From: Reticulascus tulasneorum
Taxonomy: Eukaryota > Ascomycota > Sordariomycetes > Glomerellales > Reticulascaceae
DNA: 64,000 nucleotides
NCBI GenBank assembly: GCA_001557505.1
Contig: LSAX01000005.1
Span: 2,480,001 to 2,544,000, forward strand
Reading direction: 5' to 3'
Part shown: piece by piece, positions 1 to 9,966 of the stretch
How positions within the stretch are numbered: the stretch's first letter is position 1
Layout of the letters: the number at the start of each line of letters is the position of its first letter
Program-made: the position numbers and the translations under genes
Notes under the pieces: generated by a model
What the model was told of the DNA's origin: nothing
The model's input: only the letters and a program-made list of their open reading frames with translations
Database searches by the model: none

Positions 1-494
1 ATCATGATCTCCACCAGCTTCGCCATCTTGGACGACTCGGCGGCGAGGTAGAGCGGCGTCTTCTTCTCGCGGTCGTATTCTAGCAGGAGTTTGGGATATT
101 TCCGCAAGATGTACTTAACCGGGTGCTCCAACGTCTTGGTCGAGATCTCGCGGCTGCTCAGGAGCAGGTGCAGGATAGTGGTCCTCTCGTCCTCCGTCTT
201 CTGCTTGATCCATTCGCCATAGGTGCCGAAGAACTTCCTACGGTCTTCTGAGGAGCCAAACTTGAAAGCCTTCTGCTTGATCTTCTCAATAGCCTCGTCA
301 ACTCCGGCCTGGATGGGCTTCTTGACCTCGGAGTCCGACTCATCTTCTGAATCTCTGCTGTCATTCTCGCTCTCATTTTCATTTTCGGCCTCCCCGTCCG
401 ATTCGCTCTCAACCCCGCCGTCGTTGTCCTCATCCTGCTCGAGGGCAGGAATCAACTCATTCTCCCCATCGATGGGGGACTTCAACGTGGACAT
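1..494 (-). CDS. Ankyrin-repeat protein, N-terminal part (runs off window)
   Basis: The reading frame is open from an ATG at 494 down to base 1, so only about 164 N-terminal residues are present. Residues 1-60 are strongly acidic and Ser/Glu/Asp rich (predicted disorder). A helical segment follows, with a KKPIQAGVDEAIEKIKQKAF stretch. Ankyrin-like helices start near residue 110; the clearest motif is TPLYLAAESSKMAKLVEI next to the window edge. An upstream ATG at 508 is followed at once by a stop, so 494 is the natural start. No enzymatic domain is visible in this part. Ankyrin repeats normally mediate protein binding; the effector or membrane domain, if any, lies outside. The gene is close to an ankyrin NLR gene on the other strand, but sequence relatedness cannot be judged from this fragment. 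Confidence 0.8.
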   Translation of the reverse strand, partial: MSTLKSPIDGENELIPALEQDEDNDGGVESESDGEAENENESENDSRDSEDESDSEVKKPIQAGVDEAIEKIKQKAFKFGSSEDRRKFFGTYGEWIKQKTEDERTTILHLLLSSREISTKTLEHPVKYILRKYPKLLLEYDREKKTPLYLAAESSKMAKLVEIM

Positions 495-1515
495 GCTCGG
501 CTTCTACATGAAATAAGAGCACTCAATGAAGCTACCATGAGCTTGCCACTGCACTTGTCGCAAGGTTGCGAGGGAACAGAAAACGGTCGCAAGGCTACCG
601 GGCTCGATGCCGCCGCCCCCAAATCACCCTAGCATTAGCTGCAGCCGCGGCGGAGCTCTAATTACTAGGTAAGCTGCAGCACCACCTTGACTAATGTTTT
701 ACACAGAGGGCGACGAGGTGCCGCCTGACCCGTCCCCTGCAACTACCCCATCCACATTTAATTAGGTGATCCTAAATAACCTAAGCGCTGATGTCCAGAG
801 GGAGGGGAGGGGGTCGACCCAGCAGCTGATCGGACACTCGTAGCCTTCACCTTCATACTCGAGCAGCTGATCAGGATCGGTAGGTACTAGGTGTATTAGA
901 ATCTATTCTAGTAGGTATTAGAAGACAAACTTGAGATATTTGCCACGAACGGTTCATTGGAAGTTCTCCAATAGAGATTCTTTGCGCGCCGTTGGAGCTC
1001 AAACTGGAACCGTTGAGGATGATGGTTACAGCGTGTTGTGGAGGGGGTGCAACGCAACCATTCTTGACCATTACTCAAAGGAAGTACTTAGCCGATTGTG
1101 CAGTTCCTAGCAAGCCAGGACTGGGAGGGTTTCTTCCCGCGATTGATTCCAGTGAACGACTGTGATCCCAACCATTCCGGCTTTGTCGCACACTCGACTA
1201 CCCCGAATAGGAGGGTTACACAGCTCTGCTCTGCCGCTACCGAATGGTTTATCTGTTGAGGCATGAGCCGCTGGTGGGAGTCTCGTGTGTCCGAAAATGG
1301 GATGCATTTGTCGACCTGCATGTGCCCATGCTTGACCAGTGGGAGTCCCAGACAATGCCCTTGTTTCAGTGCCGACAAAGTTTAACAGCAGCCTTGCAGG
1401 GCGAATATACATGGTACTTCTGTTGTATTTGAATGAAGTCGGCTTCGATTCAAAGCGCTGTAAGAACACAGAGCTTGTAAGACTCAAGAACACAGAGCTT
1501 GTAAGACTATCTGCT
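495..1515. other. Intergenic stretch, no gene seen
   Basis: About 1 kb between two minus-strand genes. Its right part is the 3' flank of the 299-residue gene and its left part should hold the promoter of the ankyrin gene. The open frames here are short, and none has a recognisable domain or splice pattern. The only structure seen is a 24-bp tandem duplication near 1462-1509, listed separately. Confidence 0.6.
1462..1509. repeat. 24-bp tandem duplication
   Basis: Two head-to-tail copies of a 24-bp unit starting AAGAACACAGAGCTTG occupy 1462-1485 and 1486-1509. They differ only at the last base (c versus a). The pair ends 6 bp before the stop codon of the minus-strand gene at 1516, so it would lie in that gene's 3' untranslated region. 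It looks like a recent slippage or duplication event. Confidence 0.95.
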
Positions 1516-2415
1516 CTACAGGTTCTTGATAGCTCCATCCAGAATAGACATAAACGTAACATCTGTAACTTTCTCGAGGTCAAAGGACCCCAGATCATCG
1601 GTGTCATACTTCATCAGTTTGTTCGTAGGCTTTTTGCTCGGATCGAACAACACTGGATCGTCTGCTGGCTTGCCACCAAACAAAGACCCCAAGCTGCTCT
1701 TGAAGTCCGCCTTGACCTCGATCTCAACTACGGCCTTGAACTTCTCGCTATCCGCTCTGCGCAGCAGGATGCCAGTACGCAGGGCGGCAGGCACGCCCGA
1801 CTCCAAGGTTTTGTTCTCCGTCAGGGTCCACGAAGCGACGTTAGCATCGCCAAAGTTATAACCGATCAAGTCGATCGATCCCGTCACCGTCGTGAAGTCT
1901 TGCGTGTCACGAGTGACTGTCTTCTCCCATTTCAAGCCGCCAGAAATCTCAGCTCCTTGGATCGCGCTGAGACCGATCTTGCCGTCTGCGCCTTTTGTAA
2001 TGGACTCGGACTGCTTGGACGGGGCTAGGCTGAACCGGCCGTCGAGCGAGATGCCTTCAACCACCGGCCGAGGAGAGTCGTCAGTCAGGCCCGAGAAGTT
2101 CAGTGAGATCTGGGCCTCTGCAATTCGTCGAGCCTTCTTGCGAGGGTCGAAGCGGAACAACAGGACGATGAGGGTCGCATATTCCTCGCTGTCAGGTGCC
2201 AGCTTGCCGTGGATGATGTCCACGACATTGCACTTGATATCGACGGCCCCCTTTCGCTGGATCACGTTTGATCGTTGGAAGGGGTTCGCAGGGTCATTTT
2301 TGGTATGGAACCCGCTGCCCGCGTCGGCCCCTTCGAAAAGATCAATGTCGAAGCCCTCGGCACCTTCATCCACACCAAACTCGCCGATGGCCTTAACTGT
2401 CTCGCCGTCGGCCAT
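1516..2415 (-). CDS. Conserved-looking protein of unknown function, beta-strand rich
   Basis: A single uninterrupted frame of 299 residues. The first ATG is at 2415 (MADGETVK); the frame extends further upstream only through a TTG. I do not recognise a family. There is no signal peptide and no long hydrophobic helix. The composition suggests many short amphipathic beta strands, for example AEAQISLNFSGL, ISGGLKWEKTVT and FTTVTGSIDLIGYNFG. A charged C-terminal third follows (SSLGSLFGGKPADDPVLFDP). It is transcribed divergently from the NLR-like gene at 3070 with 654 bp between start codons, so the two could share regulation. That would suit an NLR partner or effector, but this is inference from position only. 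The lack of introns and clean start and stop make it a credible intact gene. Confidence 0.75.
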   Translation of the reverse strand: MADGETVKAIGEFGVDEGAEGFDIDLFEGADAGSGFHTKNDPANPFQRSNVIQRKGAVDIKCNVVDIIHGKLAPDSEEYATLIVLLFRFDPRKKARRIAEAQISLNFSGLTDDSPRPVVEGISLDGRFSLAPSKQSESITKGADGKIGLSAIQGAEISGGLKWEKTVTRDTQDFTTVTGSIDLIGYNFGDANVASWTLTENKTLESGVPAALRTGILLRRADSEKFKAVVEIEVKADFKSSLGSLFGGKPADDPVLFDPSKKPTNKLMKYDTDDLGSFDLEKVTDVTFMSILDGAIKNL

Positions 2416-3069
2416 TTTGCAAGATATAATTCGTTTCGATTCTGACAAATGCTCAAGCTCACACGACAGACGGAATGGAGCAAATCTTGACCCCCGTTGC
2501 TAGCAACGCTGGAGATGTAGCTTTCAAACCAACCCTGCGCCTCAGTTACAAAATAGATAGCTGAGCGTAGCGCAAAGCTGTTTGGGTTACAGTGGGCCAT
2601 CACTTCACAGATCTCAAGTGCCAATTGACGTCTACCACCGGGCAGCCTAAACCATCAAGGACATTGGTCCGCCAGCTCATTGATGCTTGTCACCCGAGTT
2701 AGCCCCGTGGGCTGATGCTGAAGGTGCCTTAAGGATTCTTACCCATGCGTGCCATGTAACCGGGATGGGGGGTGGGAGAGGGGGGGTTAGCACAACAACG
2801 ACGGCCCCCAAGTTCGGGCCACACCGTCCCATCCGTAGTCATTTCAGGTTCTCCACACCCCCGGCGAACACTGGACCATTTCTTTAGTGGCGTCAGGCGC
2901 TAATGCTTCCCTGTCTCAGCTTGGTGCCGTCCAGGATAGATAGCTTAAGCTTGCTTTGAGAGCCTCATTCAGAATTGCACTGTCTTGCGACTCGTGCTGC
3001 GTAGCTAGAGACTCGATGATAGCCTGAGAGCATATACACTCTTCAAGGGCAGAGCTTGCAGTGTGCAAA
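2416..3069. promoter_or_regulatory. Divergent promoter region with a G-run cluster
   Basis: This 654-bp stretch separates the start codons of two divergent genes (2415 on minus, 3070 on plus) and should contain both promoters. On the plus strand at 2762-2786 four G-runs of 3, 6, 3 and 6 or more bases are separated by 1-3 bases, which meets the usual G-quadruplex pattern. No clear TATA box was found for either gene. Confidence 0.5.
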
Positions 3070-6000
3070 ATGTCAGATAGCGGATCCGACGTGTCGTCTG
3101 CAAAAGACGACGAGGTTGCGTCGCAGCGGATTGAATCTGAGAATGACGATTCTGGGAGTGAGAGAGAGAACGACGAAGATGACAACGACGCCAAATCAGA
3201 GCAGAGCGGCGCCGAAAGGGGCTCACAGAAGGACGCGGCGAGCCAGGGCGACAAAGGCTCAGTGACTGGCTCTCGGAAGTCACGTACCGAGTCAGTTCGG
3301 TCCTATGAACCCTACATCCCATACCAGCCGCCGGAGTTCGGTCTCGTAGACGGCGATTATGGCGCCAGCTATGCGAAGAATTTCGAGTGAGTTTGCATCT
3401 ACTACCGAATGGTGGCCGGATCTCGTAGGCTAACTACCTATGCTAGCATCATCTGCGTGCATGGTGTGCATGGCAAGCGGGATTGGACATGGGTCAACGA
3501 GGATGGCTACGGCTCAGACTGGATTAAACTCACATTATTCCAGTACTGGTCGCTGAGGCAGTTGACCTTCTGGTACGACGTCGATCGCGACATCTATAGG
3601 CAGGGTGGAATCGAGAAGCTGGCCATGAATCTGCTGGACGATTTGGTTGATTCCCGCAAGAACTTCACCGAGGTGAGTGCGCCCGGAAGCTTGGATGAAC
3701 CAGGAGCTAAATGTCTGCAGTCCGACAAACATCGCCCGATTGTCTTCATGGCTCATGATGTTGGGGGCAGCATCGTTAAGATGGCCCTGATCCTCGCTGC
3801 CCTAAATCCCTCCAAGTACGGGCAGATTCCATTCTTGACTTCGACGTTGATCTTCATGGGCTGCCCGCATAGGAGTATAAGTTCGGAGGTGCTGGAGGAT
3901 CAACTGGTGACCTTGCTCGTGATGGATCCTGAAACTCCAAATTCTGGTGTCGTTCGCAAGGCAAAACAGCTGGCGACCTCAATCCAGCGCATCAACGCAG
4001 ACTTCCTGGACACCAAGATGCTGATCCGCGCTGGCATCTTCAATATCTACCCCGTACTCAAGGATCCAACCAAGGATCCAGACAAGAACGAAGAGAAAGA
4101 CAAGACCCCGGCGGATCGTTCGGCGACGCCCGACCCCGCGGATGAACAGGTGAGCACCCCGAGAGATAGTATCGCCCGCCTGCTGAGAATAGTTGCTTCA
4201 GCCAAAACCGGCCCATGTGATACCCTTTGACAAATTTACGTCAACGTTCAACTCACCATTCGAATTCAACGTCTGGACAACAAGGACGCACCGGGACTTG
4301 GTTCGGGGTGAGAAAGGGTCGGACGTTGGCACATGGCCTGAAACCGTACGACGAGTCTTGAACCTCGTGCCTTACTGTAGGTGGAATGCCCTTCCGCAAA
4401 ATCATGCACTAACAGTGGACTGCAGACATGGACATTGATACCAGGATAATGGAGCTAAGCCGCTTGATACTATCTCAATGCCCTCCGTTATACCCTTTCC
4501 AGATACCCCACAATACCGAGAACCCGTTCTACAAGGGATTCAACGAGCACGAGAGTACCAAGAAGTGGCTGGCCGGCCGTGGCCTCTGCCTTCTTCACGC
4601 ATACGGGAAGGCTGATATTACCGAGACATCCCAGCGCATCTTTCAGGCTCTAGACTCAACCCTCCCCTTAAAAGATAGCAGATTTTCGGTCATGTACTTC
4701 CAGTTCGACCGGCACGACCACAGGTTCAACAACATCAAAGCGATGCTGTGCAGCTTCTTGAGCGTACTCGTGAGCAGGTACGCCTTCGAGCTTGAGGATA
4801 ACATCGCCCGTGCGTTTGAGTTCCTCGCGGTGCACGACGCCTGGTCCTTGCAGGACCTGTACCAGGTCTTCGACTGGCTGCGTGACAGCACATCAACCGA
4901 ACAGTTGACGTACGTCGTAAGTTGCCTGGATCAGTGCGACGAGTCCCGAGATTGGTTCATCTCGGAGCTGCTGAAAATCGGCGAAATAACAGAATCTCGA
5001 TATAAATGGGTCATAACCAGTAGTGATCCGAAGATTTTCAAAGATGCTCTACCGGATGCTTGGAGTATTGACCTGGACGAACTCGCGGCGAGCCTTCCAC
5101 CCCCGGGCCATGAATCTGATAGTGAGGATTCGTCTTCTGAAACCAGCGAGCATGTTGGCGAGGACGCGGAAGCGGAAAAGAAGTCTGTCACGGATGCGCA
5201 GAAGAAGCCTGCCACGGACGCGGACCCATCCAAACCCAGCACTAATGATGATGGCGGCCCAGTACCAGAAGTCGAAAAGGAGATCATCACCAAAGGTGAC
5301 GCAGCCAAGCCTGGCGACGAAGAGGCCGACGGAAAATCTTTGGCCGGTGAAACAAGTGCAATTCACATTTCCGTAGAACCCAAAAAAGATGAAGTGGGAG
5401 ATGCTGAGGTGGATGCACATGAAGAAAACGGCAGCGAGCCGAAGGATGCGCTCCACGAACGGCTGGAGTCAAGCTTGGCCACACTACTTGACAATCGGCC
5501 AGTCACGACCAAATTCGCACCAGAATTACGGGCTCTCCTAGCGCAGTGCGGCTCAGATGTCGAACTTGGCTGTATCATGCTGGCCTGGATTGACCACAAA
5601 ACAAGAAATGCTGCTAAAACCACCGTTCAAAGACTGGTCGAGCGGCTGCAGCAGCCCACTCCCGATGGCGTGTTCAAGATCATGTTAGGCGACGTGGAAG
5701 CCGAGACAAGGGACAAGGTGCAGCGGCTTGTGACTTGGCTACGGTACTCTGTCCGACCCCTGAGCGTCTATGAAATTGCGACCGCAGTGAATTTCGACGA
5801 GACCTCGGAGGCTGGGCTCCGGCTTACCGACTTGTTGGACGCCGTGAACGAGATTCTGCCGGCCTTTGGGGGATTCTTTGAGCTCGTTCGAAACGAGTTA
5901 TGTGCGGGGCACCCGCACTTCCAACGGCGCAACACGGATGACGTTGAGAGTTTCGCAGCCCACGCCGACATTGCCAAGGCTTGTCTCCGATATCTTTCCC

Positions 6001-9000
6001 TTCCGAATGTTCAGGAGCAGATTGGACACCTCTCAGATAATCTCAACATGGTGGACGAATCCCCCCACCTCGCATCCTTTCATCCTCGATATAATTTGAT
6101 ATCGTACGCAGTCATGCATTGGCCCGCGCACTACAGACTGGCCGGGCCACAGGCGCCAGCCGAGGATGCTTTCATCTTCTTTCAGGGTCGGGAGACCGCG
6201 ACTTTCTGGCACGACGCTTTTTATACGCTGACGAACCCCATGAATCGTATTGACAAGGGATATCAATCCCCCCTCCCGGCAGTCGCTATTACCGGACTGA
6301 GCGATTTGGCTGCAGGGCAACTAGAGAAGGAAAGGTTATCAAAATCATTCGCCGCCGATTGTGATCTAGCGATTGTAGAGGCCGCCACCTATGGCCATGC
6401 CGAGGTAGTGGGCATGCTGATCAAGGCGTCTGAACCGGGAAGGGAAGCTCTCAAGAAGGCAATCAAGGCGGCTGCTTCCTATGGCGTAGGCAGTGCCCTG
6501 GACGATCTAGTTGAGCACGCAGCGAAGATCGATGGTTTCGAATGGCCGGAGTTTTTGCTCTGTCGGATTGCCTTCCTCGGCCTCGCCCCGCTCGCCCAGA
6601 AGCTGATCGACTGCCACGTTGAGTTGGAACCGAAAGACCCCGAGCAGGGTATGTCACCGCTTCACGTGGCCGCGCGAGCGAGACACGAGGGTGTTGCCAA
6701 AGTGCTGGTGGATGCCAAAGCGAGCCTTACGTTTCAAGCCGACTTTGAGAACTTCCCGTTGCATACTGCGGCGCAGGCCGGCCATCCGGGCATCGTTAAG
6801 ATGCTTATCGAGGCCGGTGCCGAGCTGGAGGTGAAGAACAACGAGAAGGTGACCCCGACGCTCGGCGCGGCGGATTGGGCTCGGCCCAAAGCCCTCCAAG
6901 TGCTTCTAGAAGCAGGTGGAGAATATGAATATGGGGATACGGAAGGCGAAGAGGAGGCGGCGTCGGCGCGGAAACCGCTTGTCCACGCGTCCCAAAACGA
7001 TTATATCCAGTGCGTCAAGCTGCTCTTAGCCAAGGGCGCAGACGCCAACGCCACGAGCGGTAACGGTAACGCTTTGTATGTGGCCGCGGATGCCGGGAAT
7101 CTCGAGGTTTCCCGGCTCCTGATTGAACACGGTGCCAAGCCAGACAGTTCAGACAAGCGGGAGCTGCTTCTGCTCCGTGCCGTCTCGAGTGGGAACTTGG
7201 AGATCGTCAAGTTGCTCCTCGACAATGGAGTAGATATCGAAGAGGAGAGCAAGTTTGACACATACAGGAGCACTGCTCTGTCACGCGCGGCAGGAAACGG
7301 ATCGAAGGAGATGGTCGACCTGCTTCTGGAGAGAAAAGCAGATCCAAAACACTATGGCGAGGGTTCACAACCGCCGGTGTACGCCGCGACCTACGGCCAC
7401 ATTGACATTGTCCAAAAGCTGCTGGAAGCAGGGGCCGACGCAAACGCGACGGTCAGTGACACCCAGTGGTCTGCCGTGCATGCCTCGTACGACAACCCTG
7501 ACATTATGCGTCTATTGCTGGAAAATGGAGGAGATGTCGAACGCCCATGCGACGGCGGCACACCGCTTTACCTTGCTGCCAGGTGGGATTATGCGGAAAC
7601 GATAAAGGTGCTCCTAGAACACGACCCGAAGCCGGACCTCGAGGCAGAAATGCATAAAGAAGGCGACGAGGAAGATGGCATGACGCCGCTGTGCATCGCT
7701 TGCCGACAGGGAAACCCCGAGGTGATGCGGCTCCTCTTGGACGAAGGTGCTGATCCGAATCACAGGACAAAGGACGGGAGCTTTCCTCTCGAATTCTGCG
7801 CTCAGTCGTGGAACACAAAGAGCGAAGAAGTCGCGAGATTGCTCCTCGAGTACCGACCGCGGCTTGACTTGGCGGACGACGAAGGCAACACCGTGTTGCA
7901 CAGCTTTGGCCGGTACACACCATTTGCAGTGGTGAAGATGCTCATCAACGCCGGCGCTGACCTCGATGCGGCGAATAAGCTTGGGTTTAGCAGCCTCTGC
8001 ATTGCCATCGAGCAAGATTACGCCGAGGTCGCCTTGTTTCTCCTCAAGAAAAAGGCGCAGCCCAACATCTTCGGACCGACCTTCGGCAGCCCGCTGCACA
8101 TAGCGTGCAACCTGGGCATGCTGGATATTGCGAAGGCGCTGGTGAAGGCCGGCGCCGACGTCAACCACACGTCACCAGAGTTCACCAACTCGACCCTCTA
8201 CTCGGCATGCAGCACGAAGTACACGCCCGATAGAGTGGAGCTCTTGAAATACCTCGTGGAGGAGGTCAAGGTTTCCGTCAACGTGTACGGCGGGCCCCTG
8301 GGGTATCCCGTCACCCGTGCGAGCTTACACGGCGACCCCGACTGCCTCAAATATCTGCTCGAGAAAGACGCGGATCCGGACGTGGAGGACGAGGTCGGGC
8401 GCCGACCCATTCATCTAGCATCGTACCGCACCATGGAGAACGTACAGGCTCTCCTAGAAAAAGGTGCCATGACGAATGTTAGGGACAAGCTCGGGAGGAC
8501 ACCGTTGCACTACGTTGTGCTGAGCGGCTCGACTGCCCTCATCGAGAAGATGCTCGATGTTATAGACGGCCCAATCGATGTTCCCGACAACGACGACTGG
8601 ACACCACTCATGTGGGCGTGCAGGATCAGCAACTATTGGCAGACAACGTCATACTACCAATTTGACGTCATAAAGCTGCTCATCGACCGTGGTGCCAACA
8701 TCTGGGCGAGGGGCAAGGGCTGGGATAGGGACTGGTCACCCCTCAAGCTTGCTCGTTTTTACCGAGCCGGGCAGGTTGTTGAGGAGCTGTTGACGCCTCA
8801 GGACAAGGAGCGCATGAATGAGAACGGGAAGAAGGAGACTTGGGATGCCAAGTTTCACGAGTCTCGGCCAGGAAATCTCAAGTATCACGAGCTCTGCGAC
8901 GGTTGCATCTTCGTAAGTGTATTCTCCAGCCTCCTGTTCTTTATAAGCTACTGCCGATTACGCCAGGGCACATCTCACTTTGTATGATCGTCTCCAGGCT

Positions 9001-9379
9001 AACAGTTATACGATAGGAAATCACCGGCGCGTTTTGGAAGTGTCTCGGCTGCCAGAGAAGATACACGCTTTGCTTCAAGTGTTATAAGTCGCGGGATATC
9101 CTGCACCCAGGACACGATTTTCAGGAGATTGGGCCGGAATACGACGAGGTCGTGGAAGAGGAGAAGGGAAGCAGCACTGGCGAGCCCGGCGACGCAACAC
9201 CGGCTGGCGAGAATGGCGGAGCCGAGTCCGATTCTGATAGCTCTGTGGATGGAAAGATAAAGAGCCGAACGAAGAAGTACGGGAGTGATAGTGATAGTAA
9301 CATGGGCGTCGAGGACGAAGAGAGCGAGGAAGACGATGATGGAGAGGAGGATAGCACGGACGCAGAGAGTAATGCTTAG
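3070..9379 (+). CDS. NLR/STAND-like protein: hydrolase-like + NACHT-like + ankyrin repeats + ZZ finger
   Basis: Proposed exons: 3070-3386, 3447-3672, 3721-4149, 4202-4376, 4426-8912, 9017-9379, giving 1998 residues. Every join has GT-AG borders and keeps frame. Start is the ATG at 3070; GTG nine bases earlier is not needed. Residues 1-105 are acidic and disordered. About 106-330 resembles the alpha/beta-hydrolase domain of fungal NLRs (IICVHGVHGKRDWTW). Its nucleophile elbow reads AHDVGG with Asp194 where Ser is usual. About 384-600 is NACHT-like: the P-loop region is degenerate (HAYGKAD, no Ser/Thr after GK) but a Walker B-like CLDQCDE remains. An acidic insertion (5107-5470) follows. Roughly 20 ankyrin repeats span about 6340-8770. 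The C-terminus is a ZZ finger (CDGC, CLGC, CFKC, HPGH) with the 8913-9016 intron inside it, then an acidic tail. Family knowledge: such proteins act in heterokaryon incompatibility or innate-type recognition. Activity of this one is uncertain because both catalytic motifs are altered. Confidence 0.85.
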
Positions 9380-9966
9380 GAGGAGTATATCTAGGCGAGG
9401 AAGTGGTGCGCTCCTAGATAGTGGGAGTTTGTAATGCTAGATGTGCGTCTGGACATGACGGCGTTATCAACAGATCTTCGGGAGATTGATTATGGAAGCA
9501 AATCCGGCCACTGTAAGGCAGAATTGGCTCTATTTTATATGCAGTTCGACTAAATGCGTGAAGTCGATAGTAAAGTATCTAGATCCTTTTCGTGTGGTGA
9601 GGTCCCCAAGGCGATAAGGCTGTGAAGAGTGTCGACCCATGCAGGAAGTCACACAGGACATCGTGAGCTAGGTACTTGAGTTTAGTAATAGGTAGCCTTG
9701 CAGGTGCGGGACATGCGCTGACTGGTCCCTGCCGTAGCCGAATGACGTCCCATCTCAGCCCCGCCCCTCGAACCTCAACAACCATCGGACTCATCACATG
9801 GCCAAGGGACTCGTGACATGCGCATTCATCGACCTTTGTCTTTGCACTCCACGCATTTGATTGCGCGGTCTGCATAGTCTACGCCTACATCTTTCCATTA
9901 CATCACCATCGCAGCTTGGCTCACCCGTCGACTCTCCCCCGCGGCAAGCTCCAAAGCAGTCGCATC
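9380..9966. other. Intergenic stretch, no gene seen
   Basis: Spacer of 587 bp between the NLR-like gene and the PHAF1-like gene. It should hold the terminator of the first and promoter of the second. No coding potential beyond short shadow frames. A pyrimidine-rich tract lies shortly before the ATG at 9967, as often seen in fungal 5' leaders. Confidence 0.5.
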
